Assembly (NCBI GenBank): GCA_964547015.1
Contig: CAZJKT010000003.1
Location: 3,049-67,048, forward strand
DNA: 64,000 nt
Origin: JAFGCN01 sp964547015
GTDB lineage: Archaea; Aenigmatarchaeota; Aenigmatarchaeia; QMZS01
Reading direction: 5' to 3'
Both the position numbers and the translations under genes were made by a program. Shown here one piece after another: positions 23,169-31,937 of the stretch (its first letter is position 1; each line of letters begins with the position of its first letter). The notes under the pieces are model-generated. The model made no database searches. It was not told where the DNA came from and worked only from the letters and a program-made list of their open reading frames with translations.

Positions 23169-24212
23169 CTACCTCAATTCCCCCCAAAACCGCCTTTTTT
23201 TAGGCTTCTGCCTCAAAGAATAGGCAATCGCCCCGTAACCGAGAATTACGCTTATAAGGACAGCCCAGCTCCCAAGCAAAGGAAGCCTGAATATAAGGTT
23301 GAGCAGGATAAATCCTGCGGTAAACAAGATTGCCCTGTGCGCTTCTATCCCCAGCATACCAAAAAGCCATTTCCCGGCGCTATATGATACAAATAAAACC
23401 GCCGCCATAAGCCCGATAACAAAGCTCACTGCAAGGATAAAAGCCACAGGAATCCCGATAATAGACAAGATAAAGAGCACAATAATGAACGGGGAAATAA
23501 TCAGGGATACAAAACCCAAAAGAAAGCTCTTTATAGGCTTCTCTGATATTGCAATATCCACTTTGCGGTAGGCTGCGGGCCAGGCTAATGTCAGCAAAAG
23601 CCCGATAATATAGAAGCTTATTATCAGAAGCGCGTTTAAGAGATTCATTGCGAGTTTGACTGCCGAAACATCCCTTGGCTGCTCAACAATCACCTCCCCC
23701 GAGACGCCTTCGTCTATGAGATTTCCTGCCTTAATGTGGAGCGTGCCGTTGATTAATCCTTGGTGGGTGGTTGAAACTGCGCTTATTAGGGCATCCCGCC
23801 CGATATATGCTTCGGGAAAGATGATTATTTTCCCACCTGCAAGGACAGCATTTGTCTCAACAGCAGAGCGCAGGTTAACCCTACCCCCAACAGCCACAAT
23901 TTTGCCGTAAATATCTGAATTTATATTAACTTCTCCGCCGATTACCAGGAGGTCGCCGGCAATAGGCGCGTTAATATTCACGGTTCCCCCCGCAATTATC
24001 GCCCCCCCTACAGGCTCATTTACATTTATAATAGTGCCCGCGGCAAAAATATCATCATCCACCCGCTCGTCAATAGAAATATTTTTGCCTTCAAAAATCT
24101 CAAGCGCAAAAACCGCGCAGGGCAGGGATAATAATAGGACACTAAGCGCGAGAACTGCAAGCAAAAAAATCCTTGGGCTTAAGCCTCCTCCGCCTATGTT
24201 TTTAGAGAGCAT
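23169..24212 (-). CDS. Secreted bactofilin-like domain with C-terminal membrane bundle (paralogue A)
   Basis: 347 aa. A signal peptide or anchor (about 12-37) is followed by a repetitive beta-helix (about 45-175) of short G-x-I/V repeats (GGAIIAGGTVNINAPIAGD), as in polymer-forming bactofilin-type domains, then four membrane helices (about 190-330) and a basic tail. The beta-helix would face outside. A homologous gene lies directly upstream. The role is unknown; an envelope scaffold is an inference from the fold. Confidence 0.8.
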   Translation of the reverse strand: MLSKNIGGGGLSPRIFLLAVLALSVLLLSLPCAVFALEIFEGKNISIDERVDDDIFAAGTIINVNEPVGGAIIAGGTVNINAPIAGDLLVIGGEVNINSDIYGKIVAVGGRVNLRSAVETNAVLAGGKIIIFPEAYIGRDALISAVSTTHQGLINGTLHIKAGNLIDEGVSGEVIVEQPRDVSAVKLAMNLLNALLIISFYIIGLLLTLAWPAAYRKVDIAISEKPIKSFLLGFVSLIISPFIIVLFILSIIGIPVAFILAVSFVIGLMAAVLFVSYSAGKWLFGMLGIEAHRAILFTAGFILLNLIFRLPLLGSWAVLISVILGYGAIAYSLRQKPKKRRFWGELR

Positions 24213-24301
24213 AACTTATTTGCTCATATGGTATATATACTTTTTAGTAGGCTCTACTCGGTTATTTGCGTTTTATGCCTCTAGCTCAATTCTATACAAG
24301 C

Positions 24302-25474
24302 CTAGGATTTTATTTTTGAATGGTTGCCCAGCTTTTGGATTTCATGGTTTATCTCTTTTAGGTCATGCTTTATTCCCCGCTCAACCCCCCTCTCAGACCT
24401 TATAAAAAAGTCAATAAGCCTTTCTTTGAAGCCCTTCTTTTCCGCCAGGCTCTTTTTTGAAGCGTAATATATTGAGCCTGCACCTAAGCAAAGCGTCAGA
24501 AGGACTAAAATTCCCCCTATATATGGCAGGCGAAATAGCAGGTTAAGCGCCAAAAGACCTAAGATAAACCCCCAAACCCCTCCGATATGGATTCCATGCA
24601 AATCCATCATATAGTGCCCTATTGAGTAGGCAACAAAGAATAAGGCGGCCATCATAGATATCAAAAAGCTCACACCAAGTATGAAAGCTAAAGGAATACC
24701 TATAAGGGACATCAAAAAAAGCAGAATTACAAAGGGAGAGGCAAAAATCATCAAAAATCCTATTAAGGTAACCTTAAGGGGAGATTTTCTAATTTCCTTA
24801 TCAGCGCCCCGGTAAGAAGAGGGGAAAATAAAAAGGAGAAATATGCCCAGTATCAGGAACCCGGACATAAGTAAAATGTTTATTGCATTTGAGAGCATAT
24901 CAAGTCGCGCTGCCATTGCATTTTCCTGTATATCAAGCTCTCCAACATAGCCCTCATTTATAAGGTCTCCGCTGCTGAGGGTAAGGCTCCCTAAAATTGC
25001 GCCCTCATTTTTTACCGAGCCGCCTGCAACAAAAATATCCTTCCCAACGGTAGCATTCGGGTAGAAAAGAATGTTTGCCCCCACTATAAAGGCATTTTGG
25101 TCAACATGGCCCTTCACCATCACTTTGCCGCCGGCAACGGCAAGATTTCCGTAAATCTCTGAATTTACAATAACTTCCCCCGCAATTACCGAAACATCCC
25201 CGTAAATCGGGGCATTTATATAGACCGAGCCTGCAGCAATAATCGCCCCGCGCACAGGGGCATTGATTTCTATAATCCCCGCGGAGCCAAAAATCATGTC
25301 ATCAACAGGCTCATTTATTAAAACCAAGTCTCCCGATATCATTTCAAAAGCGAAGGCGCCCTGAGGCAGAAAAATTGCAATAAGAAGGACTGCGGCAAGG
25401 GAATGCAAAAGAATCCTATTGGCGCCAAAATGCCTTTTTTTTTGTCTGCTATTTTCCAAATCCCGCATAATCAT
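24302..25474 (-). CDS. Secreted bactofilin-like domain with C-terminal membrane bundle (paralogue B)
   Basis: 390 aa, the same architecture as the gene at 23169-24212: signal sequence (about 22-43), beta-helical repeats (about 50-190, e.g. GAIIAAGSVYINAPIYGDV), four membrane helices, then a longer charged tail with a possible amphipathic helix (ERGIKHDLKEINHEIQ). Aligned segments such as SPF-I-LF-SLIGIP-AFIL are shared, so these arose by duplication. It is divergent from the HemK2-like gene. Confidence 0.8.
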   Translation of the reverse strand: MIMRDLENSRQKKRHFGANRILLHSLAAVLLIAIFLPQGAFAFEMISGDLVLINEPVDDMIFGSAGIIEINAPVRGAIIAAGSVYINAPIYGDVSVIAGEVIVNSEIYGNLAVAGGKVMVKGHVDQNAFIVGANILFYPNATVGKDIFVAGGSVKNEGAILGSLTLSSGDLINEGYVGELDIQENAMAARLDMLSNAINILLMSGFLILGIFLLFIFPSSYRGADKEIRKSPLKVTLIGFLMIFASPFVILLFLMSLIGIPLAFILGVSFLISMMAALFFVAYSIGHYMMDLHGIHIGGVWGFILGLLALNLLFRLPYIGGILVLLTLCLGAGSIYYASKKSLAEKKGFKERLIDFFIRSERGVERGIKHDLKEINHEIQKLGNHSKIKS

Positions 25475-25555
25475 ATTCGGATAGGGATATATATCACCAA
25501 AGTTTTCCCGGCATAGCCCAAAACTATTCTTTCTCGCCTAAAAAACTTCTATTTT

Positions 25556-26119
25556 ATGCAATCAAAGACTTTAATGGAGGGCATAAATGATGAGCCGGTC
25601 TATGAGCCGCAGGAGGATTCTTATTTTTTGCTGGACTGCCTCAAAAAGGAGCTTGAGGGCAAAAAGATTGGGCGGGCGCTTGAAATCGGCACTGGCAGCG
25701 GGATTCTGGCGATTGAAGCCGCCAAATCGGCCAAAAAGGTCTTGGCTGTGGATATTAATCCTGATGCAATATCAGAGGCAAAACTTGCCGCAAAAAAAGC
25801 GGGGACAAAAAATATTGAGTTTGTTGAGGGCGACCTTTTTGGAAATGTTTCAGGCAGGTTTGATTTGATTTTTTTCAATCCCCCCTATCTTCCCGGAAGG
25901 GGCGAGGCATGCCTTTGCGGGGGAAAACGCGGGCAGGAAGTTATTGAGCGGTTTTTGGGAGCGGTTGGAAGTCACCTGAAAGACGGAGGAAAGGCATTAA
26001 TCCTGCTCTCATCTTTCAATGATGTTGAAAGCCTAAAAAAGAAATACGGATTTCGGATAGTTGCGGATAAAAAACTTTGGTTTGAGGCTCTTTTTTGCGC
26101 GGAAATCAAGAAAAGCTAA
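25556..26119 (+). CDS. HemK2/N6AMT1-like S-adenosylmethionine-dependent methylase
   Basis: 187 aa. YEPQEDSYFLLDCL, the SAM-binding GTGSGILAIEAAK, acidic VDINPDA and catalytic NPPYLPG (about residues 103-109) define the archaeal/eukaryotic release-factor glutamine methyltransferase (Mtq2/HemK2) group, which methylates Gln in aRF1-type factors or related substrates. No PrmC-type N-terminal domain is present, as expected for this group. Confidence 0.88.
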   Translation: MQSKTLMEGINDEPVYEPQEDSYFLLDCLKKELEGKKIGRALEIGTGSGILAIEAAKSAKKVLAVDINPDAISEAKLAAKKAGTKNIEFVEGDLFGNVSGRFDLIFFNPPYLPGRGEACLCGGKRGQEVIERFLGAVGSHLKDGGKALILLSSFNDVESLKKKYGFRIVADKKLWFEALFCAEIKKS

Positions 26120-26138
26120 TTATTTGACAGTATTAATT

Positions 26139-26546
26139 ATGGTGAATAGCGCAAATCCAACGGAAAAAAATGCGGGCGAATGCGCGGATATGAATAAAAA
26201 AAGTATAGGATTAATAGTTCTTCTAGAAACCGATGAGGTTCCTGTAGTATATCGGCTTGCGATTTTTGGCAGGAACCCTAACGAGCTTATCTGCCAAAAA
26301 AGCGGTTATACCGTTCAGGAAATTGCAGAGTATCTCTCAAATGCAGTTCCAAAGAGCTACGAAAAAGTCAAAGGCCTGCTAAAGTATTCCCTTAGTAGAG
26401 GAGAGATGCCCTCCGGATTTGAAGAGTTGCAGGAAGTTGACGAAGAGACAAGGCGTTGTTTTGAAAGCGAATTATATATTCAGATAGAAAGACGGATAAA
26501 TAGAGAGGGGGAAGAGATACTGGCCCAATATGGAATACTTGGTTAA
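26139..26546 (+). CDS. Orphan soluble protein, 135 aa
   Basis: 135 aa from ATG 26139-26141. The middle contains IGLIVLLETDEVPVVYRLAI and a helical, charged C-terminal half. No family recognised. A short A/T tract precedes the ATG; it lies 19 nt behind the methylase and 33 nt before the FKBP gene. Confidence 0.6.
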   Translation: MVNSANPTEKNAGECADMNKKSIGLIVLLETDEVPVVYRLAIFGRNPNELICQKSGYTVQEIAEYLSNAVPKSYEKVKGLLKYSLSRGEMPSGFEELQEVDEETRRCFESELYIQIERRINREGEEILAQYGILG

Positions 26547-26579
26547 GCCAACCCTAATTAATATTTTTGGAATAGGGTT

Positions 26580-27221
26580 ATGAAAGACGGAGATTTTGTC
26601 GAAATTGAGTATGTCGGGCGGCTTAAGGACACAAATGAGATTTTTGACCTGACCGATGAGGAACTGGCAAAAAAAGAGGGCATATTTAATGAAAAAGCAA
26701 AATACGGACCGATAAAAATCGTCCTTGGCGAAAAGCTCGTACTAGAAGGCCTTGAAGAAATAATCCGGGGCATGAATCCGGGCGAGGAAAAAACAGAGGC
26801 TTTGCCGCCGGAAAAAGCCTTTGGCGAAAGAAAGGCCGACCTTGTAAAGGTTGTGCCTGAAGCGGAACTTCGCCGACAGAAAATAAATCCTGTTCCGGGA
26901 ATGATTCTCGACATGGGCGAGTACAAAGCAAAAATTCAGTCCGTAAATTCCGGCAGAGTCAGGATTGACTTCAATAACCCACTGGCAGGGCGGGAGATTG
27001 AGTATAAAATTAAGGTTAGCCGGGCGATTGAAGATACCAATGAGAAAGCCGCAATAATTGTTGAGTTTTTCTGCAGGGATGCGGCTGAGGTAAAGATTGA
27101 TGGCAGCAAGGCAAAGATTGAGGCAAAAGCCCAATTGCCCGAGCAGGTAATGCAAAAGGTTTCTGAGCTTTTGAAAAAGCATCTCAGCGTAGAAAAGGTT
27201 GTGTTCAAGCGGGAATTCTAG
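26580..27221 (+). CDS. FKBP-type peptidyl-prolyl isomerase (SlyD/FKBP26-like)
   Basis: 213 aa. The FKBP core (VEIEYVGRLKDTNEIFD; GEKLVLEGLEEIIRGMNPGE) holds an inserted-in-flap chaperone domain (about 82-130, VKVVPEAELRRQKINPVPGM, then DFNNPLAGREIEYKI), followed by an extra C-terminal alpha/beta domain (about 150-213), as in archaeal long FKBPs. It catalyses prolyl isomerisation and assists folding. Confidence 0.92.
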   Translation: MKDGDFVEIEYVGRLKDTNEIFDLTDEELAKKEGIFNEKAKYGPIKIVLGEKLVLEGLEEIIRGMNPGEEKTEALPPEKAFGERKADLVKVVPEAELRRQKINPVPGMILDMGEYKAKIQSVNSGRVRIDFNNPLAGREIEYKIKVSRAIEDTNEKAAIIVEFFCRDAAEVKIDGSKAKIEAKAQLPEQVMQKVSELLKKHLSVEKVVFKREF

Positions 27222-27291
27222 AATTCAGCACCTAACTCTCAGTTAGTTTATACATTGGAATTTTTTATTGCAACATCCAAAATATTATTAT

Positions 27292-28053
27292 ATGGTGAAT
27301 GGCTTTGATGTCCGAAACAACAGCGTTTATACTAAGGTGCTGGAGTATCGAAAAGACGGCTCTCCGGATGTAGTATTTATTTGCACAGCTCATATAGGGA
27401 CAAGAACATATTACAGAGAACTCGAACAGCGGGTAGATAGGATCAAGTATGGGATTTATGAGGGGGTTGGGATTCGTAGCAAGGAGGCTGACTTCTTCTA
27501 TGAGAATGTAGTATTCCCCCTCATTGCGGAAGAAGTTTACTGGCTGGGCTTGGTATATCAGTCAGACTTCCTGAAGGTAAATGAAACTTCGTGGATAAAC
27601 CCTGATGCTTATGTGGAAGATTCTACCGTTCCCGAGTGGCGGGCTAAAATGGAGGGCTTATTGAGGTTTGGAACCGAGCATAAGGTATTCAGCCGGCTTG
27701 CTCACGGGTCGCGGGAAAAAATCATGGAGATGCACAGAAAGAATCTCCTATGGGAGCTTGAACTCTATTTCTTTGAGCCATCATTGATGCGGGGCTGGCA
27801 GGAGAATACACCAACGCTCGACTACCGAAATGAATTACTAGCTTCATATTTGGAGGAGCTAATACAAAGTGGCGTATCCAGGAAAATTGGCGTTGTATAC
27901 GGGGCGGGGCACCTCAAAGCAGTTCATCCTTTTCTGGAAGGGCTTGGCTACAGGCTGGGGAAGTGCGAGGAGATAAAGGCCTTTGGGCTTTATGACCCGA
28001 TAGAGGGCGGGATTTCGCAAATTCGGAACCCTAAAAAACGGTATCAAAAATAA
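27292..28053 (+). CDS. TraB/GumN-like family protein
   Basis: 253 aa from ATG 27292; a TTG at 27268 would add 8 residues but sits inside the A/T promoter tract. It shows the GX2H-type elements of TraB/PrgY/Tiki proteins: TAHIGTRTYY (N-terminal His), YGIYEGVG with Glu, RNELLASYLEELI and VYGAGHLKAVHPFL near the C-terminus. No membrane tail follows, unlike many archaeal TraB proteins. A metal-dependent protease role is inferred. Confidence 0.7.
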   Translation: MVNGFDVRNNSVYTKVLEYRKDGSPDVVFICTAHIGTRTYYRELEQRVDRIKYGIYEGVGIRSKEADFFYENVVFPLIAEEVYWLGLVYQSDFLKVNETSWINPDAYVEDSTVPEWRAKMEGLLRFGTEHKVFSRLAHGSREKIMEMHRKNLLWELELYFFEPSLMRGWQENTPTLDYRNELLASYLEELIQSGVSRKIGVVYGAGHLKAVHPFLEGLGYRLGKCEEIKAFGLYDPIEGGISQIRNPKKRYQK

Positions 28054-28189
28054 AGGCAAATAATCTGACCGGATAATGATGGCAAAAAGCATTTAGCTTC
28101 AGGGTAGCCTTCCAAGAAAGCATTTAGGCGTACGCCCCGCCTTTATTTAAGAAAACTTAACGAAATCAAAAAAAACATAAAACCGGTAT

Positions 28190-28366
28190 TTACAAATCGT
28201 AGCCTCTAAGTGTTTTTCTTCCGTTAGCCTTTGCCCTGTTGGCTGCTTCCTTGATGGCTTCTTCAACCTTCTTGGAAAGAACTTCGGCAAAGTCACCGGA
28301 CATATTTATGTCCATTTTTCTGGCTACTTCTTTGATTTTTGACTGAACTACTAACATTTCTGCCAT
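28190..28366 (-). CDS. DUF1931-like histone-fold protein, 58 aa
   Basis: ATG 28364-28366, TAA 28190-28192. The sequence, opening MAEMLVVQSKIKEVARKMD and with NMSGDFAEVLSKKVEEAI then NRAKANGRKTLRGYDL, has the strand-loop-helix order of a single histone fold, matching archaeal DUF1931 proteins. It may act as a DNA-compacting or regulatory protein. A TATA-like box (ctttaaatatacg, about 28385-28397) lies about 25 nt upstream. Short length makes it easy to miss. Confidence 0.82.
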   Translation of the reverse strand: MAEMLVVQSKIKEVARKMDINMSGDFAEVLSKKVEEAIKEAANRAKANGRKTLRGYDL

Positions 28367-28576
28367 AAACTTATTGCAATCGTATATTTAAAGCATTTTA
28401 TAGGGGTCAGGACTACTTAAGGATTATAATTACTCCTCTGGCAAGGGCAGGACGCGTTCAGATAACTTCTGCAAATTCTCTGCCTGACATTATAAACCCC
28501 AAACAAGCATCTTCCCTAGGGTGTCTTTGCAAACCCCAAATATATCCGCTTATATGGATAAATATTTCTTATATAT

Positions 28577-29674
28577 ATGGCTTCACCGATTGATATTAAA
28601 AAAGGCAATATCATTAGCTTCCTTGAGGAAACAAAGCCCTTGGTTGACGAGGTAATCCTTAATTACCTTCCAAGAAAAGTAGGAAAAGAGTGGATGGAAT
28701 GTGTTTTTGGAAAACCGAGGTATGAGTACAGCATTGATTCTGCCCAAAAGGCGCTTGTTGACCCAATGTGGGACCTTCTGGATCGAGGGGGGAAGAGGTG
28801 GCGCCCTGTTCTCTTCTTGCTGATAGTCGAAGCTGTCGGGGGCGATAAAGAGAAGGTGAAAGATATCGTGATAATACCCGAAATTGTGCATAACGGGACT
28901 CTGATGGTTGATGATATTGAGGATATGGGTGAATTAAGGCGAGGCAAGCCCTGTATCCATAAGATATATGGTGTGGATGTGGCGATAAATGCCGGAAACT
29001 TCATGTATTTTTTCCCCCTGCTCGCCCTTGAGAAAAACAGGCATAAGTTCAAGCCGGAAACACTAAACAAGGCATACAAGATATATGTTCAGGAAATGCT
29101 AAATGTGAGTTTAGGCCAGGCAACAGATATTAACTGGCATAAAGGAAATGCGGATAATATAAGAGAAGAGGAGTACCTTCAGATGTGCGCCTATAAGACA
29201 GGGTGCCTCTCAAGGATGTCTGCAAAGCTTGCCGCCGCCCTCTCTGAATGCGATGATGAGCTCATAGAAAAGCTTGGGCGGGTTGCTGAAGCCATAGGAG
29301 TTGCATTCCAGATTCAGGATGACATTTTAGATATATCATTAAGCGAAGAAGACAGGGCAGGATTTGGAAAGCCTTTTGGAAATGATATTAAGGAAGGCAA
29401 AAGGACGCTCCTGGTTATCCAAACACTTAAGGAAGCAAATGAATCTGACAGAAATAGGCTTATTCAGATATTAGGAAAGCATACAGACGACCTTGAGGAG
29501 AGGCGTGAGGCAATCGAAATTATTGAGAAGTACGGGTCAATTGAATATGCCGCAAACAGGGCCCGCCAAATAGTAAAGGAGGCCTGGGAAGAAACCGATG
29601 ATTTGCTTAAGGAAAGCCCCGCAAAAGACAAATTAAAAGAATTTGTGAGCTACCTGATTGAAAGGAAGGTTTAG
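28577..29674 (+). CDS. idsA: Geranylgeranyl/farnesyl diphosphate synthase
   Basis: 365 aa trans-prenyltransferase. The first Asp-rich motif is DDIED (about residue 112) and the second is FQIQDDILDI (about 248), both needed to bind diphosphate via Mg2+. It condenses IPP with allylic diphosphates to make C15-C20 chains for archaeal ether lipids. The N-terminal region is somewhat longer than in bacterial enzymes. A strong A/T promoter (atatttcttatatatatgg) directly precedes the start. Confidence 0.94.
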   Translation: MASPIDIKKGNIISFLEETKPLVDEVILNYLPRKVGKEWMECVFGKPRYEYSIDSAQKALVDPMWDLLDRGGKRWRPVLFLLIVEAVGGDKEKVKDIVIIPEIVHNGTLMVDDIEDMGELRRGKPCIHKIYGVDVAINAGNFMYFFPLLALEKNRHKFKPETLNKAYKIYVQEMLNVSLGQATDINWHKGNADNIREEEYLQMCAYKTGCLSRMSAKLAAALSECDDELIEKLGRVAEAIGVAFQIQDDILDISLSEEDRAGFGKPFGNDIKEGKRTLLVIQTLKEANESDRNRLIQILGKHTDDLEERREAIEIIEKYGSIEYAANRARQIVKEAWEETDDLLKESPAKDKLKEFVSYLIERKV

Positions 29675-29703
29675 CGTGATTGATGCCCCCGCGCGAAAGT
29701 AAA

Positions 29704-30969
29704 TTAATTGCCAAGCCGGCATTTAATCTCACAAACCGGAGGAATTTCCCTTTTGTGCCTATTCAGCGAGATTCTCTCAAAAATATAGTTCACTTTTTTT
29801 TTGGGCAGGAGCGTAAGCTCTGTAATTTCCCCTGAAGGAAAGCCCTGTTCTCGAAGCTTAAGAATAGTGTCAATTTGGCTATAATTTAGGCCAAGCTCGC
29901 CTTCATCAGTCTGGCCTTCCCATAGCCCTGCGCTCGGCTCACTTTTAATTATCTCTTCAGGCAAATTCAGCCTTTTTGCCATCTCAATAATTTCGGTTTT
30001 GTAGATACCCGCCAAAGGCTCCACATCCGCGCCGCCATCCCCGTATTTTGTAAAATAGCCAATCTCAAATTCGCTCTTATTTGTTGTCCCCAATACCAAT
30101 AGGCCTTCCTTATTTGCGTAATAATAGAGCGCCGCCATCCGAAGCCTTGACTGCAGATTTCCCTTTGAGCGCTTATCTGCATCAGGCAGAGATTCCAGAA
30201 AGGAACTATAGGCAGGACCGAGCGAAATTTTCTGCGCTTCGTGCCTATCTCTTATTTGCTTGAGGTTTGGGCTTTCATCAGACTCTACAGGCAAGCTTAA
30301 AAATACGGCCCTCCTGCCAAGCGCCTTTTTTGCAAGCTCTGCCGCAACCGAAGAATCAATCCCTCCGCTTAGGCCCAATACCGCCCCCTTTGATTGGGTT
30401 TTGGATACCGACTGCCGGATAAATTCAATTACCCTCTCCTCAGGCAATTTTCCGGATTCCTTTATTATCTCAAGACCCCGGTTTGCCTTAAGCCATGACT
30501 CCACCTTTTTAGGCACAAGCTTTTCCCACCTAAGGCCCTCTCTTATCCTCCCCCTGACTAGCGTGGAGGATACCTCTCCGTAAAGCTCATTTTCAATTGT
30601 TTGCGCCCCTATGGCATCCAGGCATTTTTTGGTCCAGGGGTTTCTTGTGTAGACGCAGATTTTCTTCTTTCCAAACAGCTCTTTAACTTTTTGCGCCCAC
30701 TTAATGTCGTCATAGAAATCAGGGACACCCTGTATTGCATAGCCCCATATCCCTTCAAAAGCCAAGGCTGACTCAATCATCTCCTTTCTCTGGGCAAAAG
30801 TGAAGGGATTTTTATCTGAGCAGAATTCCTGCATAGACCCTATAATTATTGTAAAGCTTCCTTTCTTAGAGATATCTTTTATAACATCCAGATGCCCTTT
30901 ATGAAAAGGCTGGAAACGCCCAATAAAGACCGGATGCGCCCCTTCTTCTCTTTGTACTGCTTTGCCCAT
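29704..30969 (-). CDS. Bifunctional NMN adenylyltransferase / NAD synthetase fusion
   Basis: 421 aa. Residues 1-165 are an archaeal NadM-type nucleotidyltransferase: FIGRFQPFHKGHLDVI with the H-x-G-H signature and a C-terminal STLVRGRI motif. Residues about 166-421 are NAD synthetase (NadE): LGLSGGIDSS PP-loop (about 198-207), GTTNKSE and YGDGGADVEPLAGIYKTE. One chain thus makes deamido-NAD or NAD from mononucleotide and amidates it using ammonia; no glutaminase domain is present. A direct fusion of the two last steps of NAD synthesis. Confidence 0.92.
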   Translation of the reverse strand: MGKAVQREEGAHPVFIGRFQPFHKGHLDVIKDISKKGSFTIIIGSMQEFCSDKNPFTFAQRKEMIESALAFEGIWGYAIQGVPDFYDDIKWAQKVKELFGKKKICVYTRNPWTKKCLDAIGAQTIENELYGEVSSTLVRGRIREGLRWEKLVPKKVESWLKANRGLEIIKESGKLPEERVIEFIRQSVSKTQSKGAVLGLSGGIDSSVAAELAKKALGRRAVFLSLPVESDESPNLKQIRDRHEAQKISLGPAYSSFLESLPDADKRSKGNLQSRLRMAALYYYANKEGLLVLGTTNKSEFEIGYFTKYGDGGADVEPLAGIYKTEIIEMAKRLNLPEEIIKSEPSAGLWEGQTDEGELGLNYSQIDTILKLREQGFPSGEITELTLLPKKKVNYIFERISLNRHKREIPPVCEIKCRLGN

Positions 30970-31025
30970 AAATATATTATAACTTAATTTGGTTTCACAG
31001 CCTGTTTTTTGGGCTGATTAGCGGA

Positions 31026-31052
31026 TAATGCCTATAATGCCTATAATGCCTA
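31026..31052. repeat. Three tandem copies of a 9-nt unit
   Basis: TAATGCCTA is repeated three times without mismatch in the intergenic region between the NadM-NadE fusion and the rhomboid gene. Probably a slippage product; no function seen. Confidence 0.9.
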
Positions 31053-31186
31053 TTATAGAGACCCTATACACCTTTAAGCCGTCTAACCCTTAAATAGTGG
31101 ATATATGAACATATTCTGCAAAAACCCTCCCGGAATTTTAATCACACCTAGTTTAAGCGGGATAAGTATCCTCGAAGTAAATAATT

Positions 31187-31846
31187 ATGGCAAGGATATG
31201 CGCCACGACCGTTATTGTAGCTCTATGCGTAATAATAAGCATAATCGGATGGGTGGGGGATACTGAGGATATATTCTCCGGATTTGGCTATTCAACAGAG
31301 AATATGTTTTCAGGCAAGATTTATGTCCTTATTACCTCAGTTTTTCTTCATGCAAATGCCGCCCATCTTTTCTCAAATATATTTGTGCTCCTGATTTTTG
31401 GGCTTGTGCTTGAGCAGGAGATTAGGTGCAAAAAGTTTCTGATGCTTTTTTTCGGCGGGGCTTTTCTGGGCGCTTTGTTGTCCTCCCTTTTTTATTCATA
31501 TTCCCAAATCGCAATCGGGGCATCAGGCGGAGTATTTGCAATAGTTGCCGCAACCATGCTCATTAAGCCTGTGCCGATGGATTATTATGTTCCGATACCT
31601 TTAGGGGTCATTGCAATCGGCTATATATTCTATGCAATAGCGGGCCTGATATTTAATTATCCGCCCCATGTCGCCCATATTGCGCATTTAGGCGGGGCTC
31701 TTGCAGGGCTTATTTTCGGATGCCGAAAGCAAGGGCTCAAAAGCACACTAAGGATTATAATGGCGGTAACTATTCTTCTTTTGTTTGTGCCGGTTATTTG
31801 GAATTTTTGGGCGCTTATAATGGACTTGCTTTTGGGCATTTTCTAA
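31187..31846 (+). CDS. Rhomboid family intramembrane serine protease
   Basis: 219 aa with six to seven membrane helices. Catalytic Ser is in GASGG (about residue 113) and His in HIAHLGGALAG (about 165); the oxyanion-side HANAAHLFSN motif is present. It cleaves single-pass membrane substrates within the bilayer. It has its own promoter region; downstream genes are on the other strand. Confidence 0.92.
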   Translation: MARICATTVIVALCVIISIIGWVGDTEDIFSGFGYSTENMFSGKIYVLITSVFLHANAAHLFSNIFVLLIFGLVLEQEIRCKKFLMLFFGGAFLGALLSSLFYSYSQIAIGASGGVFAIVAATMLIKPVPMDYYVPIPLGVIAIGYIFYAIAGLIFNYPPHVAHIAHLGGALAGLIFGCRKQGLKSTLRIIMAVTILLLFVPVIWNFWALIMDLLLGIF

Positions 31847-31937
31847 GAAGGCTGATGCCGGATTGCGGGTCCTTTTTAGCTAAATGACTCGCTTATTGAG
31901 GCCGCTAAGGGCAATTCTGTTAAAAGTTTGGTATTTA

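Noticed and set aside
30999..31020. Possible terminator or riboswitch (cagcctgttttttgggctg)
   Set aside because: A cagcc/ggctg hairpin with T-rich loop is present between divergent genes, but it is too short for a riboswitch and lies upstream of both genes, so no role could be supported.
31105..31272. Short frame starting MNIFCKNPPG upstream of rhomboid
   Set aside because: It overlaps the rhomboid start in another frame, and its sequence shows no conserved pattern.
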